Assembly: GCF_016904675.1 (NCBI RefSeq)
Contig: NZ_CP070228.1
Span: forward strand, 992,001 to 1,056,000
Source of the DNA: Arcanobacterium phocisimile
GTDB taxonomy: Bacteria > Actinomycetota > Actinomycetes > Actinomycetales > Actinomycetaceae
Reading direction: 5' to 3'
DNA: 64,000 bases
Shown here piece by piece: positions 19,585-28,367 of this stretch. The position numbers and the translations under genes are program-made. Numbering within the stretch: position 1 is the stretch's first letter; each line of letters opens with the position of its first letter. The notes beneath the pieces were generated by a model, which had not been told where the DNA came from, made no database searches, and worked only from the letters and a program-made list of their open reading frames with translations.

Positions 19585-21516
19585 TTGATGCGTCGTCTCG
19601 TTCGTGGGGTTGGAGTTTTCCTCGGTGTTGTGATCGTATGCTTAGCATTTTTGCGTGCAGTGCAACTGGAAAATATGTTACCTATGGACAGTGACGATGT
19701 TGGCTACATCAACTTTCGACACTCACCCCTATCAATATCACAGATTGATGAGGGCTTAGCGCAAATCGGTCAAAAAACCGGCGTGGAGCTCTTGCAACTG
19801 TCCGGAACGGTTGGCACTCGGGAGGTAACCATTACCTCCCGAGCTGCCAACCAGCCTTCTACCGCACAGAAGGTCAACTTTTTCCGCCCGAACAAGACAG
19901 GTACTTTGTATCCGGCTTCAGAGCAACCATCTCAATCGCGTAGCGGCATCTACGCTGTTAAAGGCAATGACACACAAATTGCCAGTTTGAAAACCTGGCT
20001 TAATAACGTTGGCGCTATCCACACATGGGAGAACTTCACAGTCTTCCAGACTTACTTCCTCCCCTTGGCTTATCAAGGTATTATCCTTGTTTTGGCAGTA
20101 ACTGTTTTCTTGGTTGTTGCTACCATTTTTGGCTGGTTTACTACTCGAGCTGATTCGCGAATCGTACGCTTGAGTGCGGGACAGACAAAAACTCACATTG
20201 TCAACGGCGATAGTACTACGCTGGTTTCGTTGGTATTAATACCGATGGGTGCGACAATACTGGTTAGCTTCGCTCTCACTGTGATTATCATCGGTAGATC
20301 TGCTTTTCAGATGATACTTCCGCTTACAGTACTTTTTATCTGTACCCTGATCGCCACGACAATTGCGATAACGGCTATTTCCTATGTAACTTTCCCCAGA
20401 CTTCGCGACTGGGTCGAGCGACGCTCGCTAGTAGCCACGTTTTCGTGGGTCGGAGCTACGATGTCTGCTATATCGATTGTGCTTGCTCTCGCATCACTAC
20501 CTATTGTGTACCGAGCCTATTTAGTTTCTGGTGAGAATCAGGAGGCTGCTCGGCAAGCATCACATTTGCCTGAATATTATTCAGCGAGCTTTGGCGGGAT
20601 CGTGGACGAGCAGCGCGACTATGATCCATTCATTATTCCATTTGCCCAGCTGACTTCCGAGCTGGAAGCGAAGAATCACGTGTCTTTGTTTAGGAGACAA
20701 TACGTTTCACCTGAAGATGTCGGCAAGTTGTCTGCAAGTAGTTACGAATCAATCGTGATTGTTACTCCTAGCAGCTTAGATGAACTAGAAAAGATTCCTG
20801 CTGGGTGTCATTTCAGTGAAATAACTGATACTGCTCAAGCCCGGCAAGCACGGGACCTTGCCACGGACGTAACTCTAATTGAGCGACAAGCAAAACCACA
20901 GTTACGTTTTTTCACTTGCCAAAATAATGGTTCCACTATCGCAGTGGCGAATCAGGGGATTTTCTCCCTTGCCCCCAACCCATTAGTGATACTCGTTCCA
21001 AACTTAAAGACTGCGTTCCCTGCAGAGACCATCATGAGTCTGGCTACTCTCGGATCTGTAGTATTTCACGATCCTCAGGAACTAATATCACGAGCGTCCT
21101 CGCTGGGTCTTAACCTGACAAGTGACAGTACTGCGGATTCGATCACGGTGTATGCACAAGATCAGCAACTAGGCTATTATGTGAGCCTGATTTCTATAGG
21201 TGCGTTACTTTTCACTGCTGTATTTAGTATGTTCGTTAGCGCGCAGCTTTACGCCGCTGCGCGCTTGCGTTCTTTTTTCCCTCGTTACATTGGTGGGACA
21301 AGCGTTAGGCAGCTTGTCCATTTTAGGATTCTTTTAGATATGGCGTTCATTGGGCTTGGCATAGGGATCGCCTTAATAATCGCTTTCGCCATGAGTTTGA
21401 ACATGCCAATCTTGTTCCTCGCCGCATGCGGCGCGATTCTTCTTGCCATAGATATCGTGCTTCGCTATCAGATAACACGTATCGCGCTAGCGAGCGTATG
21501 CCAAAGAAAGAACTAG
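19585..21516 (+). CDS. Bacteriocin-associated integral membrane protein (lactococcin 972-type locus)
   Basis: A 643-residue membrane protein. One helix lies at the N-terminus (about residues 8-27), then an outside domain to about residue 155, a block of four helices (about 160-312), a large extracytoplasmic domain (about 313-535) and three C-terminal helices. This layout resembles the large permease-like proteins that accompany lactococcin 972 genes and pair with a small ATPase, FtsX-fashion. It follows the broken bacteriocin gene by 23 bases and precedes the ATPase by four, forming the standard three-gene locus. The role, export of the bacteriocin or immunity, is inferred. A TTG at 19585 or the ATG at 19588 is the start, behind AAGGTGG. 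Confidence 0.75.
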   Translation: MMRRLVRGVGVFLGVVIVCLAFLRAVQLENMLPMDSDDVGYINFRHSPLSISQIDEGLAQIGQKTGVELLQLSGTVGTREVTITSRAANQPSTAQKVNFFRPNKTGTLYPASEQPSQSRSGIYAVKGNDTQIASLKTWLNNVGAIHTWENFTVFQTYFLPLAYQGIILVLAVTVFLVVATIFGWFTTRADSRIVRLSAGQTKTHIVNGDSTTLVSLVLIPMGATILVSFALTVIIIGRSAFQMILPLTVLFICTLIATTIAITAISYVTFPRLRDWVERRSLVATFSWVGATMSAISIVLALASLPIVYRAYLVSGENQEAARQASHLPEYYSASFGGIVDEQRDYDPFIIPFAQLTSELEAKNHVSLFRRQYVSPEDVGKLSASSYESIVIVTPSSLDELEKIPAGCHFSEITDTAQARQARDLATDVTLIERQAKPQLRFFTCQNNGSTIAVANQGIFSLAPNPLVILVPNLKTAFPAETIMSLATLGSVVFHDPQELISRASSLGLNLTSDSTADSITVYAQDQQLGYYVSLISIGALLFTAVFSMFVSAQLYAAARLRSFFPRYIGGTSVRQLVHFRILLDMAFIGLGIGIALIIAFAMSLNMPILFLAACGAILLAIDIVLRYQITRIALASVCQRKN

Positions 21517-21520
21517 AGAT

Positions 21521-22165
21521 ATGAAACTTAAAGCAGAAAATCTTGAAATCAGGGTTGAAAAACGCGTCTTGCTATCGAGAATCAACTTTGAGTTCTGTGA
21601 AGGACAACTTGTGGGACTTATTGGGCCGAGTGGTTGCGGAAAGACTACCCTGCTCAATACTCTCGGCTTGTTGATACCTGCCCACTGTGGCTCTATCTTC
21701 TACGATGGATCCGAGGCTACCCAGTGGAGCCGACGCCAGATCAGTGCTTTTTGGCGTAACCAGGCTTCTTTTGTCATTCAAAATGCAGGTATCGACGACG
21801 ACGAAAGCGTTCTTTACAACGTGACACTCAAAAAGTCATTATTTGGAGGACATGAGTCTGAACGTGCTGGATTAGAAGCGCTTGAAAAAGTAGGGCTAGC
21901 AGAACGCGCTCATGACAAAGCTCGAGTGCTCAGTGGAGGTGAACAACGTCGAGTCGCGATTGCGCGATCAATATATCGTCAATCCTCAGTCATTTTCGCT
22001 GACGAACCAACAGCCTCTCTTGATGAGGAAAACCGTATATTAATTGAATCTCTTCTCGTACACGAAGCAAAACGAGGCACGCTCGTCATTATTTCCACCC
22101 ATGATATGAGACTCTCTCAACGCTGCACCTCACTTGTTAACCTTGTTAATTATCAACCAGTCTAG
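21521..22165 (+). CDS. ABC transporter ATP-binding protein of the lactococcin 972-type locus
   Basis: A 214-residue ABC ATPase with Walker A GPSGCGKTTL, signature VLSGGEQRRVAIARSI, Walker B SVIFADEPTASLDEEN and the switch His in ISTHDM. Size and the LolD/MacB-like layout match the ATPases paired with bacteriocin-associated membrane proteins. It begins four bases after the 643-residue membrane protein, so the two surely form one transporter. With the bacteriocin gene broken, the pair may persist as self-protection against related strains (inference). Confidence 0.88.
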   Translation: MKLKAENLEIRVEKRVLLSRINFEFCEGQLVGLIGPSGCGKTTLLNTLGLLIPAHCGSIFYDGSEATQWSRRQISAFWRNQASFVIQNAGIDDDESVLYNVTLKKSLFGGHESERAGLEALEKVGLAERAHDKARVLSGGEQRRVAIARSIYRQSSVIFADEPTASLDEENRILIESLLVHEAKRGTLVIISTHDMRLSQRCTSLVNLVNYQPV

Positions 22166-22236
22166 TACATCATGAGTCTCCTTCGACGCAACTGCCATGA
22201 TAATTGGCCTTGACTTTCACGCATCTACTTGCAGGT

Positions 22237-23844
22237 TTAAAGATGAATGCGACGTCCTTGCCAATGCTCGATCAACCAGCGATCATGGCTTGCGACGACG
22301 AGTGTTCCGTTCCATTTACTGAGAGCTAACTCCAGCGCCTGCATGGTATCAAGATCAAGGTAGTTGGTCGGCTCGTCAATGATCAGCACGGAAGGGTTTC
22401 CTGCTAGAGCAACCGCGATCTGTTTACGGCGCTGATTCCCAGCAGATAGCTGTGAGATCGGAATTGACCACATCGATGGGTGCAAGATCCCGTTACCAAG
22501 ATTTCCGATACCGTTTCGCCAGACATTATGTTCTAAACCGGGATCGCCTTCCATTGGCAGACGCTGGGGCACGAAACCTACAGAGCCGTCCCGAGACACA
22601 AAGCCGCTCACGGCTGTACCTGAAGGCGGTTCACCTATAGCGATCCAGGATAGAAGTGTGGTTTTCCCAGACCCGTTTGTTCCAGTGACCAGCAGATGTT
22701 CCCCTCTCGAGAGGTCGAGATCTAGTGGCGCAAGGCGTTCAACCGCAGATGCTTGCCTTACCGAGACCGCAACTCCCACGCCCAGATGGCCTTCTCGGGC
22801 TGGGAATTCCAATTGGTAGTTTCGCGGTTTGCGCACTTCGCGTTGCTCCAAGCGTTGGAGTCGTTCGTCGTCGTTCCGCGTACGTTTAACCGACGTAGCT
22901 GCAGCTCGATCAGCAAAAAATTTCTTCGCCATCCGGTTCGGTGGATCTTGCACGCGATCCCCGCCGGACGCGATCTTCATACTCTCTCGGCGGTGTTGCC
23001 GTAGATGACGTTTTTGAGCTTGTTGATAGCCGTGAATCTGATGGTACTTCTCTCTAGCAGTTTCCTTTGCATCAAGGTAGTCCGAATAGTTTCCCGCATT
23101 GCGCACCAGCCCCTCAATATTGGCCATACCTTCAGCTATTGCCAGTTCTTTCCACACAGAAATATCCATGTCATAAATGACCGTGGCAACGTCCTCAATA
23201 AACGCTCTATCATGACTAGCTATAAGTACCGGCCCAGGCCAGTTCTTAACAGCTTTAGTTAGAAAATCGATAGTCTCAATGTCAAGATGATTCGTCGGCT
23301 CATCAAGGATCAAAACGTCAGGACGTAGCAGAAGCAATGCTGCCAGCCGCAACCGTGCACGCTGTCCTTGAGACAATGAAGTTATATCTCGATTCGACGA
23401 CATTCCGATTCCGTCGAGTCCTAGACCAGCTAACATTTCGGATGTACGAGCATCGAGAGACCAAACATCGCGTGCTGTCATTTCTGCCAGGAGCTGGTCA
23501 TACTCTGATTCGAACGCATGTCCTCCATCAACCAAGGAGGTGATGATCTGGTCAAAGCGTATAGACAACTCTTTGAGCGGAGCCAAGGCTGCATCAAAGT
23601 AGTCCGCTACTGTACCATCGACGTCATCAGGATGTGGCACGAACTGTCTCGAAGCACCAGAAACAACCTCTCCCATATCTGGCTGAAGGTCTCCCTGGAT
23701 GATCTTGAGCAGTGTTGTCTTACCACTACCATTTGGGCCAACCAAGAAAGCTCGTTCGCAGTCGCTAACATCAAGACTCACACGATCAAGTACACGATGA
23801 GATCCGTAAGAAAAAGAAATAGTGTCAAGATAAATTAAAGGCAT
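22237..23844 (-). CDS. ABC-F family ATPase, possible ribosome-protection resistance factor
   Basis: A soluble 535-residue protein with two ABC domains and no membrane helices. The first has GPNGSGKTTLLKI, LSQGQRARLRLAALLLLRPDVLILDEPTNHLD; the second GTNGSGKTTLLSW, LSAGNQRRKQIAVALAG and IIDEPTNYLDLD. The charged linker between them (about residues 235-345, rich in Arg, Lys and Gln) is where ABC-F proteins reach into the ribosome. Antibiotic-resistance ABC-F proteins and housekeeping ones share this layout, so drug specificity cannot be read from sequence. It lies in the accessory block beside bacteriocin genes and IS remnants, favouring an acquired protective function. GGAGATCACT precedes its ATG. 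Confidence 0.85.
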   Translation of the reverse strand: MPLIYLDTISFSYGSHRVLDRVSLDVSDCERAFLVGPNGSGKTTLLKIIQGDLQPDMGEVVSGASRQFVPHPDDVDGTVADYFDAALAPLKELSIRFDQIITSLVDGGHAFESEYDQLLAEMTARDVWSLDARTSEMLAGLGLDGIGMSSNRDITSLSQGQRARLRLAALLLLRPDVLILDEPTNHLDIETIDFLTKAVKNWPGPVLIASHDRAFIEDVATVIYDMDISVWKELAIAEGMANIEGLVRNAGNYSDYLDAKETAREKYHQIHGYQQAQKRHLRQHRRESMKIASGGDRVQDPPNRMAKKFFADRAAATSVKRTRNDDERLQRLEQREVRKPRNYQLEFPAREGHLGVGVAVSVRQASAVERLAPLDLDLSRGEHLLVTGTNGSGKTTLLSWIAIGEPPSGTAVSGFVSRDGSVGFVPQRLPMEGDPGLEHNVWRNGIGNLGNGILHPSMWSIPISQLSAGNQRRKQIAVALAGNPSVLIIDEPTNYLDLDTMQALELALSKWNGTLVVASHDRWLIEHWQGRRIHL

Positions 23845-23879
23845 AGTGATCTCCAGAACGTAGAAACTTTTGAATACGT

Positions 23880-23894
23880 CTCAGTAAAACTGAG
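23880..23894 (-). promoter_or_regulatory. Hairpin in the ABC-F leader
   Basis: CTCAGT, three bases, ACTGAG, 36-50 bases upstream of the ABC-F start. Just upstream (minus strand) lie AGGAG and tiny start-stop frames such as the one at 23901-23912. ABC-F resistance genes are often controlled by ribosome-stalling leaders, but this short stem is only suggestive. The rest of 23895-24168 contains nothing else I can support. Confidence 0.3.
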
Positions 23895-24168
23895 TGGAAA
23901 TCACATGGTCATCGGAACGACAAACTCCTAAATTCTGCCTTAATAATTATCAACTTTTTCAGTTTACCAGAGCTATCGTTGCCCCCACCTAATCCTATTA
24001 TCATTTTCGGAATCCGGCGGTCATGAGTTTTGGGGCAGGATTATCCTCGAATTGCATTCTGAACTGGAACTAACTATTTCTAGGGCAAAGATTAGGGTGA
24101 ACTTCACTGTGAGCGAATGAACTTAAAGCTGTCACTTTTAGGCATTCCTGTTTTGAGAAGATAAGGAT

Positions 24169-24315
24169 ATGCCGAAGTAGTATTCACAAGATTTTAGGGA
24201 TCAAGCGGTGCGGATGGTTAATGACCGTCTTGCCGATGATCGTTCATGTACTCAATGGAAAGCAATTAGCGAGATTGCCCCATGTTTGGGGATATCGGTG
24301 GAAGGCGGATTCTAG
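24169..24315 (+). mobile_element. Remnant of an IS3-family transposase OrfA
   Basis: An ATG behind ATAAGGAT opens a 48-codon frame reading MPK, a TAG stop, then YSQDFRDQAVRMVNDRLADD and QWKAISEIAPCLGISVE before diverging into a TAG. This is the N-terminal helix-turn-helix of an IS3-type OrfA. The stop at codon 4 and the loss of everything after the helix-turn-helix make it inactive; no OrfB or right end was found. The following bases to about 24423 are not recognisable. Confidence 0.7.
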
Positions 24316-24423
24316 CGATTGTTGCAACACCGGACTTAGGAAAGGAATTTTCAGGTGTTGTGGGCATACCAACAGGTGTAGTACCTGACGCGTTCAGTGA
24401 TGTGTATTACGAGACGTGGACAT

Positions 24424-24903
24424 TACATACGCCTACTGAACGAAGGAATGAATTTCACTCAGGCCATGAAAGCTGTGGGTGTTTCACAACGTAGTGGCAA
24501 AGTTTGGCGTAACAGCAAGAATCGTTCAACGGGCCGTAACGAAGCCATACGTGCGGATTGGTAGTGTTTGGCGTGGACAAGCCGAATCCTCTTAGCAGTC
24601 GCTACCTTTCCCAAGATGAACGCATCATTATCGCTGACATAGCCAAATACAATGCGAGCATTCGGAAGATATCGCAACGCCTGGGTCGTGCTCCTTTTAG
24701 TATTAGCCGTGAAGTTCGAGCAAATAATAAACCCGATAACAGAAGCTATGAACCTTATAGAGCTCACCACATCTCACATCAGCGTTTGAAACAGCCAAAG
24801 ACACCGAAGAATTCAACGACCGCCCCCGCAAAACACTAGACTAGGACAAGCCAACCGAACGAATAATCGAACTAATCAACAACGACTGTTGCAACCACTC
24901 CTA
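24424..24903 (+). mobile_element. Remnant of an IS30-family transposase gene
   Basis: Three out-of-frame pieces of one transposase are in order. 24424-24564 reads LLNEGMNFTQAMKAVGVSQR, then GKVWR, an N-terminal helix-turn-helix. 24558-24790 carries RYLSQDERIIIADI, then ISQRLGRAPFSISREVR, the second IS30 helix-turn-helix. Directly after, in another frame, comes EFNDRPRKTLD with a stop replacing the expected Trp, then DKPTERIIELIN, the IS30 C-terminus. The catalytic core between these parts is deleted, so the element is dead. It marks the junction between the accessory block and terC. Confidence 0.75.
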
Positions 24904-24914
24904 GAATCCGCCCC

Positions 24915-25958
24915 TTATTGTTCGGTCCGAAGTTTGCGCGCTCCAATAATAGAGGCCACCACAGTCACAATAATGATGCCTAAGATGATACCTACCGATA
25001 CACCTGGTGTTGGTTCGGTGATTGCGGTGAGCATATCGTATCCGTGGAAGGCGTGGAGCAAAAGCTTCAAACCGATGAATCCAAGGATTGCCGCCAAACC
25101 GTAGTGCAAGTAGATAAGGCGATCGAGCAGGCCATCAACGAGGAAGAACAGTTGGCGCAAGCCAAGCAACGCAAACGCATTCGATGCGAACACGATGAAC
25201 GGCTCCTTCGTCAAACCAAAGATTGCTGGAATCGAATCAAGTGCGAACAGCAGGTCGATCGTACCAATGGAGATAATGCAAATAAGTAGCGGAGTTAGAT
25301 AGGTCTTTCCTTGTGCCCGGTGGAATAGCTTATCGCCGACGAACCCAGCTGTAACAGGGAATACCCGAGAAATGAAGCGGGTCAGCGCAGTCGGTTTATA
25401 CTCATCATCTTCTTTAACACCATTTTTGCGGTCACGCGCTTCTTGCAAACCGTCCAAGACCTGCTTGGTTGCGGTGTAGATCATCCATACACCGAAAGCG
25501 AAGAATACCCAGATGAATTTTTCAACAAGAGCTGCGCCTATCATGATGAAGATAAATCGCAACACAAGGGCAATAATGATGCCCCACATTAGCACTTTTT
25601 GCTGGAACTTCCGAGGTACCTTAAATGCCGCAATGATGATAATAAAAACAAAGATATTATCGAGCGACAGCGAATACTCGGTGATATAGCCGGCAAAAAA
25701 TTCAGTGGCGAACCGGCCACCGTGACGGAAGTAGGTTGCTATACCGAAAAGTACAGCAAGCGAAACATAAACTCCGGTCCAGCGTGAGGCTTCCCCAATT
25801 GTTGGCTCGTGAGCTTTACGCACATGTCCGAAAAGATCAAAAAGAATGAGTGCGATAACCAGTATGCCAAGGACAACCCATTCCCATGAGTGGACAACCA
25901 TTGACGCGTCATCGGTTGTAGAGGTCTGCGCTACGGCATTAAAAATTATGTTAAGCAA
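24915..25958 (-). CDS. TerC/Alx-family membrane protein, probable Mn2+ exporter
   Basis: Integral membrane protein of 347 residues with about nine helices. The TerC hallmarks are GYITEYSLSLDNIFVFIIII (acidic metal-site motif SLDN) and LLFALDSIPAIFGLT in the second half. TerC relatives export manganese, in part to metallate exoenzymes. An upstream yybP-ykoY riboswitch supports this role. The start is placed at TTG 25958, six bases after GAAAGG, because that ribosome site can be masked by the riboswitch 3' strand; an in-frame ATG at 25982 is too close to the aptamer to be free. It is transcribed from the uvrB-terC gap. Confidence 0.85.
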   Translation of the reverse strand: MLNIIFNAVAQTSTTDDASMVVHSWEWVVLGILVIALILFDLFGHVRKAHEPTIGEASRWTGVYVSLAVLFGIATYFRHGGRFATEFFAGYITEYSLSLDNIFVFIIIIAAFKVPRKFQQKVLMWGIIIALVLRFIFIMIGAALVEKFIWVFFAFGVWMIYTATKQVLDGLQEARDRKNGVKEDDEYKPTALTRFISRVFPVTAGFVGDKLFHRAQGKTYLTPLLICIISIGTIDLLFALDSIPAIFGLTKEPFIVFASNAFALLGLRQLFFLVDGLLDRLIYLHYGLAAILGFIGLKLLLHAFHGYDMLTAITEPTPGVSVGIILGIIIVTVVASIIGARKLRTEQ

Positions 25959-25985
25959 AGTTAGCCTTTCGGTACACAACATGAC

Positions 25986-26083
25986 CGAAGGTCTCTTCCC
26001 GCCATCTCTGATCGAGTAGTGGCCTCGGCCCGGGCTAGAAGCCGCGATGACGAACCGATATTTCGTGGGAATACTCCCCTTCG
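25986..26083 (-). promoter_or_regulatory. yybP-ykoY (Mn2+) riboswitch upstream of terC
   Basis: On the minus strand a P1 stem CGAAGG (26078-26083) pairs with CCTTCG (25986-25991). The 5' side continues into the conserved GGGGAGTA loop and the 3' side ends in GAGACC, with GAGGCCACTACTC between, the hallmark features of this class. The expression platform lies at 25965-25991: CCTTCGG of P1 can instead pair with CCGAAAGG (25965-25972), the ribosome site of terC. Manganese binding would stabilise P1 and free that site, turning on export. The class assignment is from recognition of motifs, not a covariance search. Confidence 0.85.
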
Positions 26084-26129
26084 CTATTTCTAGCTTACGC
26101 GAGGGTAGCTAGAAGGTAGCATCTCTGGC

Positions 26130-26158
26130 GTTATGATATCGCGCTCAGTTCGCGACAA
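26130..26158 (-). promoter_or_regulatory. Possible promoter of the terC riboswitch transcript
   Basis: TTGTCG (26153-26158), 17 bases, CATAAC (26130-26135) on the minus strand, directly after the uvrB stop and about 45 bases before the aptamer. A moderate match to consensus. Confidence 0.4.
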
Positions 26159-26161
26159 GCA

Positions 26162-28213
26162 CTATTGAGCTTGTTTGATGGCACGTAACTCGCGTTTGAC
26201 ATCATTGATTTCATCACGTAACCGAGCTGCAAGCTCGAACTGTAAATGTTCTGCAGCAACATGCATCTGTTCGCGCAAATCACTTAACAACTGCTCTATC
26301 TCTGCGCCATCTTGAGGTAATCGTTCGGCAACTGACTTTTCTTTGCGGTAACCCCCGTCAAGTAGCTCGCTCGTATCGAGATCTTCACGGGCGAGCATGT
26401 CAGTCACGTCAGCGATCTTCTTGCGCAATGGTTGGGGATCAACGCCGTGTTCGGTGTTGTAGGCTATCTGCTTTTCGCGACGGCGGTTGGTTTCGTCGAT
26501 CGCCTCACGCATATTTGGTGTTATCGAATCGGCGTACATATGTACTTGCCCGGATACGTTTCGAGCTGCACGTCCAATGGTCTGAATGAGTGCTGTCGTA
26601 GAGCGCAAGAAGCCCTGCTTATCGGCGTCGAGGATCGCAACAAGTGAGACTTCTGGTAGATCCAAACCCTCACGCAACAGGTTGATGCCCACTAATACAT
26701 CGAATTTGCCCATGCGTAGTTCACGCAACAGTTCAACGCGCCGTAAGGTATCGACGTCGGAATGCAAATACTCAACCTTGACCCCGCGTTCGGCAAGATA
26801 ATCGGTGAGGTCTTCGGCCATTTTCTTGGTTAACGTGGTGACCAGAACGCGTTCATCACGATCGACGCGGGCACGTACTTGTTCGAGCAGATCGTCGATT
26901 TGGCCTTTTGTTGGCTTAACAATGATCTCTGGATCTACTAGGCCGGTAGGTCGAATAATTTGTTCCACATACCCATCTGATAATTCCATCTCGTATTTAC
27001 CAGGTGTTGCCGAAAGATAAACTGTTTGACCTATACGTTCGAGAAACTCAGCAAACTTTAAGGGCCGGTTATCCATCGCAGAAGGCAAGCGGAATCCGAA
27101 ATCAACCAGGGTGCGCTTGCGGGACATATCCCCTTCGTACATGGCACCAATTTGCGGTACCGTCACGTGCGATTCATCAATAATCAGCACGAAGTCTTCC
27201 GGGAAATAATCGAGCAAGGTATTCGGAGGTGTGCCTGGGCCACGACCATCAATATGCCTCGAATAATTCTCGATACCCGAGCACGTTCCGATATTGCGCA
27301 TCATCTCTAAATCGTAGGTGGTACGCATTTCAAGGCGTTGGGCTTCGAGCAGCTTATTTTGATCACGCAGCTCAGTAAGCCGCTCCCCTAGTTCTTCTTC
27401 GATGGAAGCTATTGCGCGCTTCATGCGTTCTTCACCAGCAACATAGTGAGAAGCAGGGAAAATATAAGCATGGTCGGTTTCGCGTACCACATTGCCGGTT
27501 AGCGGATGGAGCAACGCGATGGAATCAATCTCATCGCCGAAGAACTCGATCCGGATTGCGAGTTCTTCATAAACTGGAATGATCTCCACAGTATCGCCGC
27601 GTACCCGGAATGTGCCACGGGTGAACGCCATATCATTGCGCGTATACTGCATCGTCACGAACTGTTTAAGTAACGCATCACGGTCAAGTTCTTGCCCAAC
27701 ATGGACGTCCACCATACGATCAACGTATTCTTGCGGCGTTCCCAAACCATAGATACACGAAACAGAAGCGACCACGACGGTATCGCGCCGTGTAATCAAC
27801 GAATTGGTGGCCGAGTGGCGCAGCCGCTCAACTTCGTCGTTAATGGAGGAATCTTTTTCGATAAACGTATCAGTTTGCGGCACGTAGGCTTCTGGCTGGT
27901 AGTAGTCATAGTACGAAACGAAGTACTCGACGGCATTGTTGGGTAACAATTCCCGGAATTCGGCAGCCATTTGGGCGGCGAGGGTTTTGTTTGGCTCGAT
28001 GATGAGTGTGGGGCGCTGTATTTGTTCGATCAACCATGCAGTGGTTGCTGATTTTCCAGTTCCGGTTGCGCCCAACAAAACGATATCTTTTTCCCCGGCG
28101 TTAATCCGCTCAGCGAGTTCCGCAATTGCGGTGGGCTGATCGCCGGACGGAGTGTATTCAGAGATAACTTCGAATGGTGCTTCTTGACGCACAATATCAG
28201 TAACAGGACGCAT
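26162..28213 (-). CDS. uvrB: Excinuclease ABC subunit B
   Basis: Damage-verifying helicase-like subunit of nucleotide excision repair, 683 residues. Walker [14 protein letters not shown], the beta-hairpin region [29 protein letters not shown] (seen as [12 protein letters not shown]), DEAD-like [23 protein letters not shown], and the C-terminal UVR domain ([19 protein letters not shown]) that binds UvrC are all present. Its ATG has no Shine-Dalgarno but TAGGCT six bases upstream, so the transcript is likely leaderless. The gene is separated from coaE, its usual actinobacterial neighbour, by the MFS insertion. No SOS box was seen. Confidence 0.97.
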   Translation of the reverse strand: MRPVTDIVRQEAPFEVISEYTPSGDQPTAIAELAERINAGEKDIVLLGATGTGKSATTAWLIEQIQRPTLIIEPNKTLAAQMAAEFRELLPNNAVEYFVSYYDYYQPEAYVPQTDTFIEKDSSINDEVERLRHSATNSLITRRDTVVVASVSCIYGLGTPQEYVDRMVDVHVGQELDRDALLKQFVTMQYTRNDMAFTRGTFRVRGDTVEIIPVYEELAIRIEFFGDEIDSIALLHPLTGNVVRETDHAYIFPASHYVAGEERMKRAIASIEEELGERLTELRDQNKLLEAQRLEMRTTYDLEMMRNIGTCSGIENYSRHIDGRGPGTPPNTLLDYFPEDFVLIIDESHVTVPQIGAMYEGDMSRKRTLVDFGFRLPSAMDNRPLKFAEFLERIGQTVYLSATPGKYEMELSDGYVEQIIRPTGLVDPEIIVKPTKGQIDDLLEQVRARVDRDERVLVTTLTKKMAEDLTDYLAERGVKVEYLHSDVDTLRRVELLRELRMGKFDVLVGINLLREGLDLPEVSLVAILDADKQGFLRSTTALIQTIGRAARNVSGQVHMYADSITPNMREAIDETNRRREKQIAYNTEHGVDPQPLRKKIADVTDMLAREDLDTSELLDGGYRKEKSVAERLPQDGAEIEQLLSDLREQMHVAAEHLQFELAARLRDEINDVKRELRAIKQAQ

Positions 28214-28219
28214 ACCTCA

Positions 28220-28225
28220 AGCCTA
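28220..28225 (-). promoter_or_regulatory. -10 box for a leaderless uvrB transcript
   Basis: TAGGCT on the minus strand, exactly six bases before the uvrB ATG; the polA start has the same box at the same distance. Confidence 0.55.
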
Positions 28226-28252
28226 CCGGTTAGCTCCGACAATATTCGAGAC

Positions 28253-28293
28253 CTATCGCTACCAGCTTTACAGGTAACGAGGTGTTACCTGCT
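28253..28293. repeat. 41-bp direct repeat, copy A (uvrB side of the MFS gene)
   Basis: Matches 29706-29746 at 38 of 41 positions by hand alignment. Its core CAGGTAAC-GAGGT-GTTACCTG is a perfect 8-bp inverted repeat. It lies between uvrB and the MFS gene stop. The remaining bases to 28367 contain no other feature I trust. Confidence 0.85.
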
Positions 28294-28367
28294 GACTGTA
28301 GGCTCCTAGAAATCGTAATCGACCAGGGTTGAATACTTATTAATAGGTGGTTCCGCTTGAACACCTC

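Noticed and set aside
24282-24494. 70-codon frame between the IS3 and IS30 remnants
   Set aside because: No domain, no ribosome site, and its end overlaps recognisable IS30 sequence in another frame.
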